Below, piece after piece: positions 22,244 through 33,240 of a stretch of 64,000 nt of DNA (positions are counted from its first letter, which is position 1; the number at the start of each line of letters is the position of its first letter). The translations under genes and the position numbers were made by a program. Origin of the DNA: Gonocerus acuteangulatus (taxonomy: Eukaryota > Arthropoda > Insecta > Hemiptera > Coreidae); assembly GCA_946811695.1 (NCBI GenBank), contig OX328123.1, forward strand, positions 14,036,162-14,100,161, given 5' to 3'. The notes beneath the pieces were generated by a model that was not told where the DNA came from, did not search any database, and saw nothing but the letters and a program-made list of their open reading frames with translations.

Positions 22244-23069
22244 AAGTCCGTCACGCAAGAGCTGCATAACTAAACACTTTCCTCAGAATTTGGGTAGTGT
22301 AGACTGGTTTCCAGAACGATTTGCTTAAAATATCCTACATAAATAAAATAAAAACATGAATAGTAATTAATTTTGTAATGAGTAACTGTTCAATTATTAA
22401 TTTGCTTCCAGAGTTATGTTTACTACACTACTTAATAAATACTAAAAACTTAATATTTTCGTCTTTTGATCTGACGCAGGAACAGGATACAGTCCCTCTA
22501 GTGAGAGATAGCGCTCCTTGCGGCGGCCTTGCGAGCCTACGTATGGCAAGCTAATTCTATTGAAATATATTAAAAAGTAAACCCCCGTTTCGTAAACCGC
22601 GTTTCGTTACAATACAGCAGAAATTACGACCGGTATGAGTATATTAGTAATTTGGGTCCGGAGTAACCCCCCCCCCCCCCTCCTAATTAACCGATTTAGT
22701 TTATTTTTACAACCTGTAGATTACCACTACAAATACCGAGTTTCGTCGAAATATAACAAAAATCACGGCTGGTAGTGGCAAATTGGTATTGTGGGTCCGA
22801 AGTAAACCCCCCTTCTAATGAACCGATTTAGTTTATTTTTACATCTCACTTTTCTCTTTAGATTACCACTACGAATACCAAGTTTCGTTGAAATATAACC
22901 AATATTACGGCTGGTATGGTCAAATTAGTGTTTTGGGTTCGGAGTAAACCCCCCGTCTGGTGGACCGATTTTGGTGGTTAACGAACTCGTTCAACCGTTT
23001 GCTAATTGAACGCTATATACTACGTTTCGTGAAGAAAAAACAAAAACTCTGGCCGCTATCGTGTTAACA

Positions 23070-23128
<59 letters not shown>
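22244..23128 (+). mobile_element. HLN1 element, copy 5, lacking hairpin end
   Basis: Starts AAGTCCGTCACGCAAGAGC and runs through internal repeats with C runs to (TA)n at 23074-23128. Then, instead of the hairpin end, a short spacer and a second (TA)n (23150-23201) lead into the Penelope-like fragment. Confidence 0.6.
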
Positions 23129-23131
<3 letters not shown>

Positions 23132-23143
23132 TTGAACTTGAAA

Positions 23144-23205
<62 letters not shown>

Positions 23206-23219
23206 TTTTAAATTGCATC

Positions 23220-24129
23220 GCTGGGTATCACATGTATGTATGGAACGGCTTCTTTCTCCAGCGGTGTCGCTCCTCTCTCCATCGCAATATTTCGTCGGGT
23301 TCATCTCCGACTTCTTTCAGGCCTCGGTGGTTATCAAGGGAATGAATTTTTCCCGGATTTTCCCTCCTTTATAGCCCTGTTTCGTAGACTATGCGGGCCA
23401 ATGGTGTAGAGGGTCCGTGGGCCAATAGGGCTCAAGGGCTGTCTTCGTCGTTCGTCCGTCGTCTGTAGTTCGTCAGTGGTCCGTGTGGGGCGCTGGTCGT
23501 CTTGAGTCCCTGTTTTCTCCTCTATCTTCTTAAGGATGGGCCGGTAGGATGAGGCCATCTTCCCTATTGAAGTTTACCGGATGCTTATGTATTTCGATGG
23601 CTTCTCTAATTAGTCTCCTTGTCAAGCTGGTTTCCTTGGCTAGTGTCTTGGCTCGGTCGAATAATACTTGCCTGGGGCACTCTTCTCCGTGTGTTGCCAC
23701 CGCAGAAGTTTTGGTGCGCCCCATCCTGTAGTCAGCAGCGTGTTGTCCGATCCGGGTGGCCACCTTCTTACCTGTTTGACCTACATACACCTTCCCACAG
23801 TCGCACGGTAGAAGGTAGACACCCTGGTCTTGCAACCGCTGCTTATCTTTACTCTTCCCGAGGCAATCCCCTATCTTGTTAAGAGGCTTGAAGGCGACAT
23901 CTATCTCCTCTTTTCTGAAGAGTCTGCCCAGCCTCTCACTGACACCGCTGACGTAAGGCAAGGAGATTCTGGTTCTTTGTTTTGTGTCTGTCCGGCTGTT
24001 TTCCTCCTTGTGTCGGCTTTCCACATCCTTGATGGTTCGCGAAATTAATTTTTGATCGTAACCATTGCTGACAAGATCCTTGGTCATCTGCTCGAATTCC
24101 ATCCTCAGGAGTGTCCGGTTACTGCACAA
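23220..24129 (-). mobile_element. Penelope-like retroelement, 3' fragment
   Basis: GC-rich relative to its surroundings. The coding part is on the minus strand (23530-24129), followed by about 300 bp of 3' region ending near the (TA)n. The reverse transcriptase is missing upstream of 24129, so the copy is 5'-truncated. Confidence 0.7.
23530..24129 (-). pseudogene. Penelope-like ORF C-terminus with GIY-YIG endonuclease
   Basis: A stop-free frame of about 199 codons that begins at the truncation point, not at a true start. After a basic, poorly conserved N-terminal half, the GIY-YIG domain starts at GVYLLPCDCGKVYVGQTG (residues about 102-119), with RIGQH about 10 residues on, SAVATHG, and HPVNFNRE near the end. 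Penelope-like elements carry RT followed by a GIY-YIG nuclease that nicks the target. The nuclease motifs look intact and the RT is absent. It is not a host or homing nuclease as far as I can tell, because the downstream FNREDG...LP pattern is typical of Penelope-like ends. Confidence 0.75.
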
Positions 24130-24430
24130 GCTACACTGAATTTTGCTGTGGCGCCCACCCGGACCCCGATAGAGGAATTAGTGTCCAGTATCGGGGCTGC
24201 TCTCACACCTATGGTTGGAGAAATGGCCGACAAGATAAGACTGGAAGCTGCCAACTGGGAAAAGACCAAGAGGACGACCTCGCATGTCATATGCTGACTA
24301 TATATCCAGACTTGGACAGGCCCGAGGAAAAACATTACCAAGCATGATGGCGCTCGCTAGGGACCGGTATGGATGGGTCCAAAGGCTAGAGGCTCGTCCA
24401 CGCTGAAAGGCACATGGAGGAACGGAAAGA
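24130..24430 (+). other. GC-rich block of uncertain origin
   Basis: Open in two plus frames and one minus frame, with stops soon after. Some residues (GCSHTYGWRNGRQDKTG) look protein-like, but I do not recognise a family. It is probably another retroelement remnant joined to the Penelope-like truncation point. Confidence 0.3.
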
Positions 24431-24469
24431 AGAAAAAGTAATTAGTTTCCTTCCACAATTTTGTGTATT

Positions 24470-25070
24470 CGTGGAACCACACTACTTAATAAATATACAA
24501 AACTTAACATATTTGTCTATTGAACTTGTTAAATAATGAAATAGTCCCCATGTAAAAAGAGAACCACTTGCAATATTAAAGCAGGAAAGAGATACAGCGC
24601 GCCTAGTGGCAGAAGTCAGAAAGAACCCCCTGCTTTACCAAACTACGTTTTGGCGGGTGAATTCTACTCAAACAAGGTACCCCTCCGCCTCTTCCGATAG
24701 ACCGATTTAGTTCATTTTAACAACACGTCTATCTCATTAGATACCCACGTCATATAACGAATTTCGTTACAATAAACCAGTAATCACGACAAATATGAGT
24801 AAATTAGTAATTTCGGTCCAGAGTAAGCCCACCCTTCTAATGAGCCGATTTAGTTTATTGTAACAACACGTTTTTCTCTCTTGATGACCACAACGAATAC
24901 CGAGTTTCGTTGAAATATGACAAAAATTACGACTGGTATTGGCAAATAACTACTTTGGCTCCGGAGTAAACCTCCCCTCCAGATGGACCGATTTTGATGG
25001 TTAACGAACTCGTTCAATCGGTTGCTAGGGGAAGACTACATACCAAGTTTCGTGACAAAAAAAAACTCTG
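24470..25070 (+). mobile_element. HLN1-related, strongly diverged copy
   Basis: Keeps the internal order ACCGATTTAGTTCATTTTAA, CGAGTTTCGTTGAAATATGA and AACGAACTCGTTCAATCG. It lacks the C runs and both termini, so it is an older copy or a sister family. It abuts HLN2 directly. Confidence 0.5.
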
Positions 25071-25088
25071 GTATCTAAGGATGATACC

Positions 25089-25869
25089 ATACGCAGGAAC
25101 TGCGTCATCATAGCGCGGTTCCGTACATCTCAAAGAAGTGGAGTAGATTAGGCATCTCAAATGACAGGAAACTCACAGTAGCCAACTTACACATAAGCGG
25201 ATAATTCTAAATCCTCATTCTTGAGGAAGGCTGAATAAGTCAATACAATTATGTACTAAAAACGTAATCACTCTACGAATACTGCTCAGCAGGCTCTATT
25301 CCAAACAAAAAATTCGTTGTCATTTTAAGTTCCTTGTTTTACTAGCAAATTCATTTCACTTTAATAATCAACTGTAAATATGTGCTTCATTCTAAGTACC
25401 CACAAAAAAATAATGACTTACAAAAACATTGATTCCACTTTTCTCAAAAACGGTTACATATATCGGTTTCATTCGTTTTCCTATGTTAAGAAACTTATAA
25501 AACAAGTACCTGCAAGCATATAAACTCAAAAACGTAAGCGTTACGATTTTTTTGCGCGAATTTCGCCCCATATACTATCTTCCCGCGGGAGAATTCTGCT
25601 GGTTAACGAACTTGACCTTTCAAATTAGAAGACAGATTTTTGTACCAAATTTCATCAAAATCGGGCCATTTTTGAGCTTGCTAGAGCGTTAACAGACAAG
25701 CATATATATAAATATATACATATATATTTACAAATTTGAGCCACCTATATTTTCGTGATCTATGGGGTCTGAAACGAGAAAGTTTCTAGTCGGCACTTCC
25801 GGATTGCGTCGTGAGGTCATCCTCATATGCGGGTTCTCCCTATGGAGGTAGGGAGTAACCGCGCTAAAA
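25089..25869 (-). mobile_element. HLN2 element, copy 2
   Basis: Reverse copy: TACGCAGGAACTGCGTCATC and AGCGCGGTTCC at the left; GGGAGTAACCGCGCTAAAAT at the right. A short (TA)-rich tract lies at 25700-25730. Confidence 0.5.
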
Positions 25870-26630
25870 TTAGCAAACAATAACATTGACCTAGTAATCT
25901 CTTCCAAACTAAAGAACTCTTATCATTCCCTGACGAAGATAATATACAGAACAATTCGTTTACTTATTTTAACCAGAATATCCTCATATACTCAAGTGCA
26001 GTCCAATAATGGAAACTTTTTCAGTTTGTGTAGAAGGGAATGGGACAGCAAAACTAAAAATGTTCTAACCTTTTGAATAATTGATGTGACGAAGTTATAG
26101 AATTTACTTCCCTAAGTTGGCCATTTTTGGGGATGTTTTTCCCAGGGGAGAAAAACACTTCTTGTTTTAAATGTTCAAGAAGGACTTTCTGAAGTGATAT
26201 GAAAGTGAGCGACTCTTGGATTTTATGACATGGTGTTTCTGTAACGGAACTTCTTTACTTTTGTATGAAATAGCGTAGCGATGGTAGTTAAAATTCCGAG
26301 GACAGCTTTATAAAACACCGGAGGGAAAACGCATTATTCCAGAAAGGAAATATAGAGTTTAATATTCAACAAGAGCCGGAATTACAATTAACAGCTCTGC
26401 AGGGAAATATCTTACAAATCTCTAGTAGGTTATTTTAATTACAATTAAAATATAATAACTTTGTATAGTAGCAAATTTTTATGGAGTGTGTAAAACCGCG
26501 CAATGAAACAATCATTAGAAGGTTTATTTTTAAAAGTGATGTGGGATTGTCAGAATACAACCTGTTCATTTAATTTGCCTGTTTAAAATATTTTATGAAT
26601 TTTTATATTTACAATCAGAAAATCAACTAT
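25870..26630. other. Spacer
   Basis: AT-rich with no recognised gene or repeat. Confidence 0.45.
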
Positions 26631-26967
26631 ATATCTGTCAAATACTACTCACTCACTCCCTGACCTATCATCGCCGAGCCCAAACCACACGACAGAAAAT
26701 ATTGAAATTTTGCATGGACACTCCCTTTAGCATGTAAACACTAGCTAAGAAAGGATTTTTTGATATTCAATTTTTTAATATTTTTAAAGGCAGTATGCGT
26801 TGCCAGGACGATAACAGGTGAGCTGTTACCGTACTGTATCTATTTCATATATTATTTTCATATGCAGTTTATTTCAACTAAGATGACCTTGAATCACTAG
26901 AAATAAACTGTGACTTTTATCCCTCGTAGAGTTTAATCTGTACCTGGTGATGGTCCATCCGAGGTAA
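26631..26967 (+). repeat. REP-A second copy, part left of gypsy
   Basis: Matches 14752-15660 with deletions (CAAATACTACTCACTCACTC, ATTTTGCATGGACACTCCCT). It stops at GAGGTAA, where the gypsy LTR begins, and continues after the 3' LTR with ATAATATCC. Confidence 0.65.
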
Positions 26968-27360
26968 TGATGTAGCACCACGAAAGTAAACTGACTGACA
27001 ACACCGTAACCTGACTGTCAACAATGGGAAGGTTACGTAGGGTTAGTCAGTGTTGCCGGTGCCACAATATTTTATGAATATTTAAATTTCTTACCGCGGC
27101 TTTGAGGTAACCCGAAAATTACCTAGCCAAATTTAAGTTTGGTGTGTATAAAAAGTGCGACAACGTGGTGCTGATTTTCTGTGTGACTTTTTTGGACTTT
27201 CTTTAAATTATCTGGCAGTGGACCGTTATTTATTATTTAATTTATTATCAGAAGTTAATTATTATTATTTTTCAATTGCCAAGTGTTTTATTTTTTTTAT
27301 TATATAGACATTTATTTTTTTAACCGGCTTATTTTATTTTTTACCTGATACTCCTCTAAA
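26968..27360 (+). repeat. 5' LTR
   Basis: Starts TGATGTAGCACCACG and ends ACTCCTCTAAA; 393 bp. A TATA box TATAAAAAG lies at about 27147. The end lacks the usual CA. Confidence 0.92.
27147..27155 (+). promoter_or_regulatory. TATA box in 5' LTR
   Basis: TATAAAAAG, conserved in the 3' LTR at the same offset, probably marks the U3/R boundary region. Confidence 0.55.
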
Positions 27361-27361
27361 G

Positions 27362-27379
27362 TGGTGACCCCGACGTGAT
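27362..27379 (+). promoter_or_regulatory. Primer binding site for tRNA-Trp
   Basis: TGGTGACCCCGACGTGAT is complementary to the 3' end of tRNA-Trp (CCA included). It begins two bases after the 5' LTR and overlaps the Gag start codon at 27378. Confidence 0.85.
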
Positions 27380-28196
27380 GAGTGAAGACGAAAAGAAAGA
27401 AGAAATGCAGACAGAGGAAACTCAGGTTAGTGCAACTGGGCCTGGGGCTAATATCAGAATTCCCCCATTCTGGAGAGCAGACCCAGAATTATGGTTTTGC
27501 CAGGCCGACGCCGTATTTGCGACCTCCAAAATTTTGAGTTCGCGAATAAAATTTCAAATGGTGGTGGCCAACTTGGAGTTCGAAGTGTTGAGACAGGTTT
27601 CGGGCTTGGTTAAAAATCCTCCCGCAGATCCTTACGAAGCACTCAAGTGTCGACTAATTTCGACGTACGCCGAGTCGGAAAACCTCCGCATAAGACGGCT
27701 TTTAGAAGATAAGCGTCTCGCAGACGGAGAGCGCCCTTCCCAGTTTTTGAACGAATTGAAAAGGCTCGCAGGAGCTTCAGTTTCCACAGAATTGCTGCGT
27801 ACCATGTGGCTTAAGGCCCTGCCAGAACGAATGCAGGCTACACTAGCGGTGACAACAGAGCAGTCCGTAGACAAGCTAGCCGAGATTGCCGACCGAATCG
27901 CCGAGATCTACGAGCCAAGTGTTAGCCAGGTGACCTCTCAGTCCACACAACCACACACACGTTCCTCTACCTCCGTTTCCCAGCTCGAGGAGAGGATGCA
28001 GAAGTTGGCCCTGTAGATCAGCGAGCTCAAAAACCAAATAGCTCGCGATCGAGGAAGCAGATCACGAGGGCGGGAGCGCAGCCGCTCGAGAAGCATAGGT
28101 AGAACTTTGTGCTACTACCACCACCGCTTCAAAGAAAACGCCCGTAAATGCCGACAACCGTGCAGCTGGAAGAGTACGTCGCAGAAGGGAAACTAA
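27378..28196 (+). pseudogene. gag: Gag polyprotein with one premature stop
   Basis: Structural protein of the particle that packages the element RNA. The start is taken at ATG 27378, two codons after the primer site core; an in-frame GTG precedes it. An acidic N-terminus is followed by a capsid-like region beginning PPFWRADPELWFCQADAVF and containing FLNELKRLAG. A TAG at 28014-28016 interrupts the frame; the reading frame continues without other stops to TAA at 28194. The part beyond the TAG has an Arg/Ser-rich stretch and a zinc-knuckle-like CYYHHRF...CRQPCSW (C-x3-H...C-x3-C), as in CsRn1-like Gag. The TAG fits a single C-to-T change of CAG. The end overlaps Pol by 49 bp. Confidence 0.85.
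28187..28193 (+). promoter_or_regulatory. Candidate -1 frameshift heptamer GGGAAAC
   Basis: In the Gag frame it reads G GGA AAC, the X XXY YYZ form, directly followed by the Gag stop TAA. Pol lies in the -1 frame and is open from here. GGGAAAC is a known slippery heptamer in retroviral gag-pro or gag-pol junctions. A downstream stem or pseudoknot was not checked. Confidence 0.5.
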
Positions 28197-31100
28197 TCGC
28201 AGCGACTGAGAAGGCGGACTCCGTCGCTGATATCAATCACCGCCGATTATTCATCACAGACAAGGATTCTGGGGAAAGATATTTGGTTGACACCGGTGCA
28301 GCCGTATCCGTCTTCCCAGCACGGCGACGAGAGCGAAACCACCCCGCCAACTTCACCCTTTTTGCAGCCAACGGCACCACAATAAAGACTTACGGGGAAG
28401 TCAAGAAGACCCTCAACGTCGGACTTCGACGCCTACTTCGTTGGTCCTTCATCTTGGCCGACGTCAGCAACCCGATCATCGGAGCGGACTTCCTCTTCCA
28501 CCATCACATCTTAGTCGACCTTAAGGGACGACGGCTAGTGGACTCGCAGACCGGTCTAACTTCCAGAGGCAGCCTCAAACATAACACCACACCTTCCGTA
28601 TTCGCAGTACCTTGCGGTGAGTGGTATTACGAGCTCTTACGGAAATACCCGTCCATCACACGCCCATCTGCTGTACCGCAGGAGCCGAAGCATCCCATCA
28701 AGCACTTCATTGAGACAAAGGGACCACCGGTAACATCGAAAGCTAGACGTCTTCCACCTGATCGTTACAACGCTGCCAGGGAAGAATTCCTGAAGATGGT
28801 CGATGAGGGTATCTGCAGACCATCCAGCAGTCCTTGGGCAAGCTCTCTCCACATCGTTTCGAAGAAAGACGGCACGTTGCGTTTCTGTGGGGACTACCGC
28901 CGACTCATTGCCCAGACTTTGCCTGACAGGTACAGTGTACCCAACATACAAGCCCTCAACACCAATCTTTTTGGGAAGACAATCTTCAGTAAGATCGACC
29001 TCAACCGTGCTTAATACCAAGTGCCGGTGGCGGAAGAAGACATCCCGAAAACTGCAGTGATCACCCCTTTCGGTCTCTTCGAATTCTTGGTGATGTGCTT
29101 CGGACTAAAAAATGCTGCGCAAACATTCCAGCGCCTAATGGACAGCATCCTCGCTCTGCCGTATGTTTTTGTCTACCTCGACGACATACTGGTAGCGTCA
29201 ACCACAGAGGAAGAGCATCGCACACATCTGGAAGAAGTTTTCAGACGGCTAAATCAGCATGGGTTTACCATCAACCCGCTCAAGTCGGAGTTTTGCAAGT
29301 CCGAAGTCGAGTTTTTAGGCTTCCTTGTAAACTCCCAAGGCATTAAACCTCTTCCGAGCAAGGCGGACCAAATCGCTGAATTCCCTCGTCCTACCACCAA
29401 GGGTCATCTCCGACGATTTTTAGGGATGGTAAACTTTTATCGAAGATGCCTCCCTAAAGCAGCAGAAGTACAGCGCATTCTTCATGCCCTAATCGGCAAC
29501 AGCAAGAAGAACGACAGCACCCCCGTCCCATGGACCCCGGAAGCAGAGGAAGCCTTCGCCCGATGCCAACGAGACATTAAGGATGCTGTAACGTTAGCAC
29601 ACCCCTCTTCAGACGCCGAATTGACCCTAGCTTGCAATGCATCTAACTCCGCGGTTGGGGCTGTCCTCCAACAGCGTGTGGGAGACCACTGGCGACCTCT
29701 TGGTTTCTTCTCGAGGGCCCTAACATCAGCACAGCAGCGATACTCTGCCTACGACCGCGAGCTCACTGCCATCTACAGCGCCGTCAAGCACTTCAGGCCA
29801 TGCATCGAAGGTCGCATGTTCAGCATACTGACGGACCACAAGCCGCTCGTGTATGCCCTATACCAGAAGCCCGAGACTGCAACACCCATGAGAATTCGCT
29901 ACACGAACTTCATTAGCCAGTTCACTAGCGACATTCGTCATGTCTCTGGGGCTGAAAACAAGGTAGCGGATACACTTTCACGGTTGGAGGCAATAGACAG
30001 TCCTGACGATATGGGGAGCATCATCCAGGCTCAGCAGGAAGACCCGTTGATTCCAGAGCTTCTTCAGAACCCGAATCTGCAGTTGAAGCTGATCGAGCTC
30101 CCGCATTTCGACAAGCCACTTTTATGTGACGTATCTACAGCTAAAGCCCGACCGTATGTACCACCAACACTCCGTCAGGAAATTTTTAAAAAGCTTCATA
30201 GCCTCAGCCACCCTGGCGTTCGTGGGACTCGCCGACTGGTGTCGCAAAGGTATTTCTGGCCAAGTATGCAAGCGGACCTTGCGATCTGGACTAGGAGCTG
30301 CATCGCCTGCCAGCGCTCAAAGATACACCGGCACACCGTAACACCTCCAGGTACCTTCGCTCCAGCCGGCAGATTCGAGCATGTCCACGTGGATATAGTC
30401 GGACCCTTGCCGCCATCGGATGGAAAGCGCTATTGCCTTACCATGGCGGATAGGTATTCACGCTGGCCCGAAGCAGAGCCCCTCGAGGACATCTCCGCAA
30501 CAACAGTTGCTTCAGCTTTCTACAGGACATGGATCTGTAGATTCGGGGTCCCTGCACGGATCACAACCGACCAAGGGCGCCAGTTTGAAAGCGAACAATT
30601 CAACAGGCTCCTAAATTTACTTGGTTCGCGTCGCTGTAGAACTACAGCATACCACCCACAGTCCAACGGAGTTGTGGAGAGATGGCACAGGACCCTGAAG
30701 ACTGCCCTCACCGCACACCTTATCGACTCAAACTCTTGGACAGAACTGCTACCCACAGTCCTCCTAGGCTTGAGAGCAGCACTAAGGGAGGACAACTCCA
30801 CAAGTGCTGCCGAGTTGACGTATGGGCAGCCCTTACGACTACCCGGAGAGCTATTAGAGTCAACCCCTCATCCCGAAGAGCCGCAGGGCTTCCTTTTCAA
30901 ACTTCGTGAGAACTTCAAGCGCCTGCAGCCCTCCCCACACAGGGCGAGTCAAGCACAAGCCTTTGTTCCCAAGGACTTAAAGACCTGCTCACATGTCTTC
31001 CTGCGGGACGACGCCATCAGGAAGCCCCTCACACCGCCATACACTGGACCGCATCCTGTTCTCCAGAGAGGAGATAAGACTTTTGTCATCGGTCTTGGCA

Positions 31101-31325
31101 CAGGGCAGAAGACTGTCACAATAGACCGACTGAAACCAGCCCACATCCTGGAAGACCTCACCAGCACTACCACCACAACACCAACCCACCCACCTATACC
31201 AACACCTCAAGCAGAACCTTGTGACAATACCACCGCCACAGAAGCTGACAAGCCTTCATCAGTGAAGATGTCACGACGTGGACGCCTCATCAGACTTCCT
31301 GTCCGCTTCAGTGACGCTGCCATTG

Positions 31326-31333
31326 GGGGGAAG
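31326..31333 (+). promoter_or_regulatory. Polypurine tract
   Basis: GGGGGAAG, preceded by further G, sits immediately upstream of the 3' LTR, as expected for plus-strand priming. Confidence 0.75.
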
Positions 31334-31726
31334 TGATGTAGCACCACGAAAGTAAACTGACTGACAACACCGTAACCTGACTGTCAACAATGGGAAGGTT
31401 ACGCGTGGTTAGTCAGTGTTGCCGGTGCCACAATAATTTATGAATATTTAAATTTCTCACCGCGGCTTTGAGGTAACCCGAAAATTACCTAGCCAAATTT
31501 AAGTTTGGTGTGTATAAAAAGTGCGACAACGTGGTGCTGATTTTCTTTGTGACTTTTTTGGACTTTCTTTAAATTATCTGGCAGTGGACCGTTATTTATT
31601 ATTTAATTTATTATCAGAAGTTAATTATTATTATTTTTCAATTGCCAAGTGTTTTATTTTTTTTATTATATAGACATTTATTTTTTTAACCGGCTTATTT
31701 TATTTTTTACCTGATACTCCTCTAAA
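31334..31726 (+). repeat. 3' LTR
   Basis: 393 bp; differs from the 5' LTR at about six positions (three clustered at GTTACGCGTGG versus GTTACGTAGGG). Confidence 0.92.
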
Positions 31727-31907
31727 ATAATATCCCGAACCCTTGTACAGCCTCCTCACCCATCAGCATCCTCAGTCAGAACACCTCTTGGTCATGCTCG
31801 CAAATATAATGGGTGGTCCCAAATGACATCTTGGAAACATACATTTTAACGTCCATTTATTATTTTAAACTCTACTGTTTAAATTCCTGTTGGTGGTAAC
31901 CTATATA
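31727..31907 (+). repeat. REP-A second copy, part right of gypsy
   Basis: ATAATATCC, ACAGCCTCCTCACCC and TCGCAAATATAATGGGTG match 15646-15715. The repeat is broken again by a foldback element and resumes at about 32775. Confidence 0.6.
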
Positions 31908-32690
31908 CAGGGTGTCCCAGCATATGTATCCACCCCCTTTTCCTCCTAGAGTTGTTGGAATTTCAAAATGAAACTTGGTAGGTCTTAGTTATGTTGCATG
32001 AGGTTTCTTTTAAAGGTTTAATTGACTTTGTAACATTCTCCAGTTTTTCTCCAGCGCATCCTAACTCTTGATTTTCTAATGACGGCAGGTATTTTTTATG
32101 ACGAATTCTGATAGAAAATTTAATTTTAAGACTAATTTATTCTGTGACATCTTTTGATCCGACGCACCATTTGCGCGTAAAACGCAAAAAACTGAAAAAT
32201 ATTTTCTGAATTGTTACTTTTTATAACTTTTAAGGTATATTTTTCATTCATAATACCCCGTTAAATATTTAATCTACAACTTTGATCTTGGTATCATTTG
32301 AAAGGAAAATTAACAGGCTACAACGTTTACATTGAGGTGTTTTTACGTACAAGGCTTGGTTTCAGTGATAAATAGGAATTTGTCTATAAAAGGGCGATAT
32401 TTTTCAGTTTTTTGCGTTTTACGCGCAAACGGTGAGTCGGATCAAAAGATGTCTCGGAATAAATTAGTCTTAAAACTAAATTTTCTATCGGAATTCGTCA
32501 TAAAAAATACCTGCCGCTATTGGAAAATCAAGAGTTAGATGCGCTGGAGAAAAACTGGAGAATGTTACAAAGTCAACTAAACCTTTAAAAGTAACCTCAT
32601 GCAACATAACTAAGACGTACCAAGTTTCATTTCGAAATTCCAACAACTCTAGGAGGAAAAGGGGGTGGACACATATACTGGGACACCCTG
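31908..32690. mobile_element. Long-TIR foldback element (mariner-like MITE?)
   Basis: Ends CAGGGTGTCCCAGCATATGT and ACATATACTGGGACACCCTG. The inverted arms are about 300 bp with a loop of about 180 bp; the arms include GTTGTTGGAATTTCAAAATG, CTCCAGTTTTTCTCCAGCGC and GCGTAAAACGCAAAAAACTG. TATA lies on both sides, consistent with TA target duplication. No transposase. A short open frame at 32332-32538 is not credible. Confidence 0.75.
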
Positions 32691-33240
32691 TATAACGGGT
32701 TATCTCTAGGTTATCTGTTTCTTGACACTGGTCAGGAGCGCCCCAGTTTCTAGAAACATTATACTTTGATTACTTATCAATTGATGAATAACATAGAGTA
32801 TGACGTGAACCGTGCTATAATAAACTGCACAAAATTATATAGTAGCGACAATTTTGATGATACATTATTTAACGGAGTAAAATAACTACTTATTTGCCGG
32901 GTACTCAGCTAGTGTTATAATACAATCAAGTAGTTTATGTGTAAATGTTAGTACATTTTCCTACCACCGTCGTTAGAAATCTTGGTAAGTGCGAGGTAAT
33001 CATTCCAATGCTACTTTAATTCACAACAAAAACGATTCTGTTACCATTTTCGATTAAGGTATCTCAAATCAGCCGGAGAAATCGATGCTGGAATCGTTCC
33101 TTCTATTTCTGTTCTCCTCAGTTTTTATGTCTCTCAGTTGTCTCTGTTGTTGTTTTTCCTTAATATCATAATTATATATATTTTATATAACATTAAAATT
33201 ATATTTCAGTAAAAAACCGTGAAATAATCATTTTTTTTTA
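32691..33240. other. End of REP-A and spacer
   Basis: ATGACGTGAACCGTGCTATA (about 32800) is REP-A sequence. The rest is AT-rich. Confidence 0.45.

Larger units (their letters stand above)
28148..31336 (+). pseudogene. pol: Pol polyprotein (PR-RT-RNaseH-INT) with one premature stop
   Basis: Enzymes for processing, reverse transcription and integration. The protease DTGA site is at residues 48-51 counted from ATG 28148. The RT first catalytic Asp (KIDLN) is just before a TAA at 29012-29014. The same frame resumes at once and stays open to 31336. Counting from ATG 29021: RT YLDD at 52-55; RNase H with YDRELTAI and TDHKPL, but with Asn where the first catalytic Asp is expected (CNASN); integrase zinc finger H-H-C-C (SHPGV...CIACQRSK); DDE residues D458, D517 and E553, giving the D,D-35-E spacing; then a YTGPHPV module near the C-terminus. 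The stop TGA coincides with the first bases of the 3' LTR. The premature TAA fits a single change of a Tyr codon. Confidence 0.93.
26968..31726 (+). mobile_element. Ty3/gypsy LTR retrotransposon, nearly complete (CsRn1-like)
   Basis: A 4759-bp element: two 393-bp LTRs, tRNA-Trp primer site, Gag, Pol and polypurine tract; no envelope frame. The two LTRs differ at only about six positions, so insertion is recent. The primer site and a C-x3-H...C-x3-C Gag knuckle both point to the CsRn1-like group of Ty3/gypsy. Two premature stops (28014 and 29012) break Gag and Pol, so this copy cannot make full-length products. It is inserted in REP-A. A clean target duplication is not obvious: GTAA precedes the 5' LTR and ATAA follows the 3' LTR. 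Confidence 0.93.

Noticed and set aside
26963..31731. A clear target duplication for the gypsy element
   Set aside because: GTAA before and ATAA after agree at only three of four bases, and the empty REP-A site allows more than one placement of the LTR ends.
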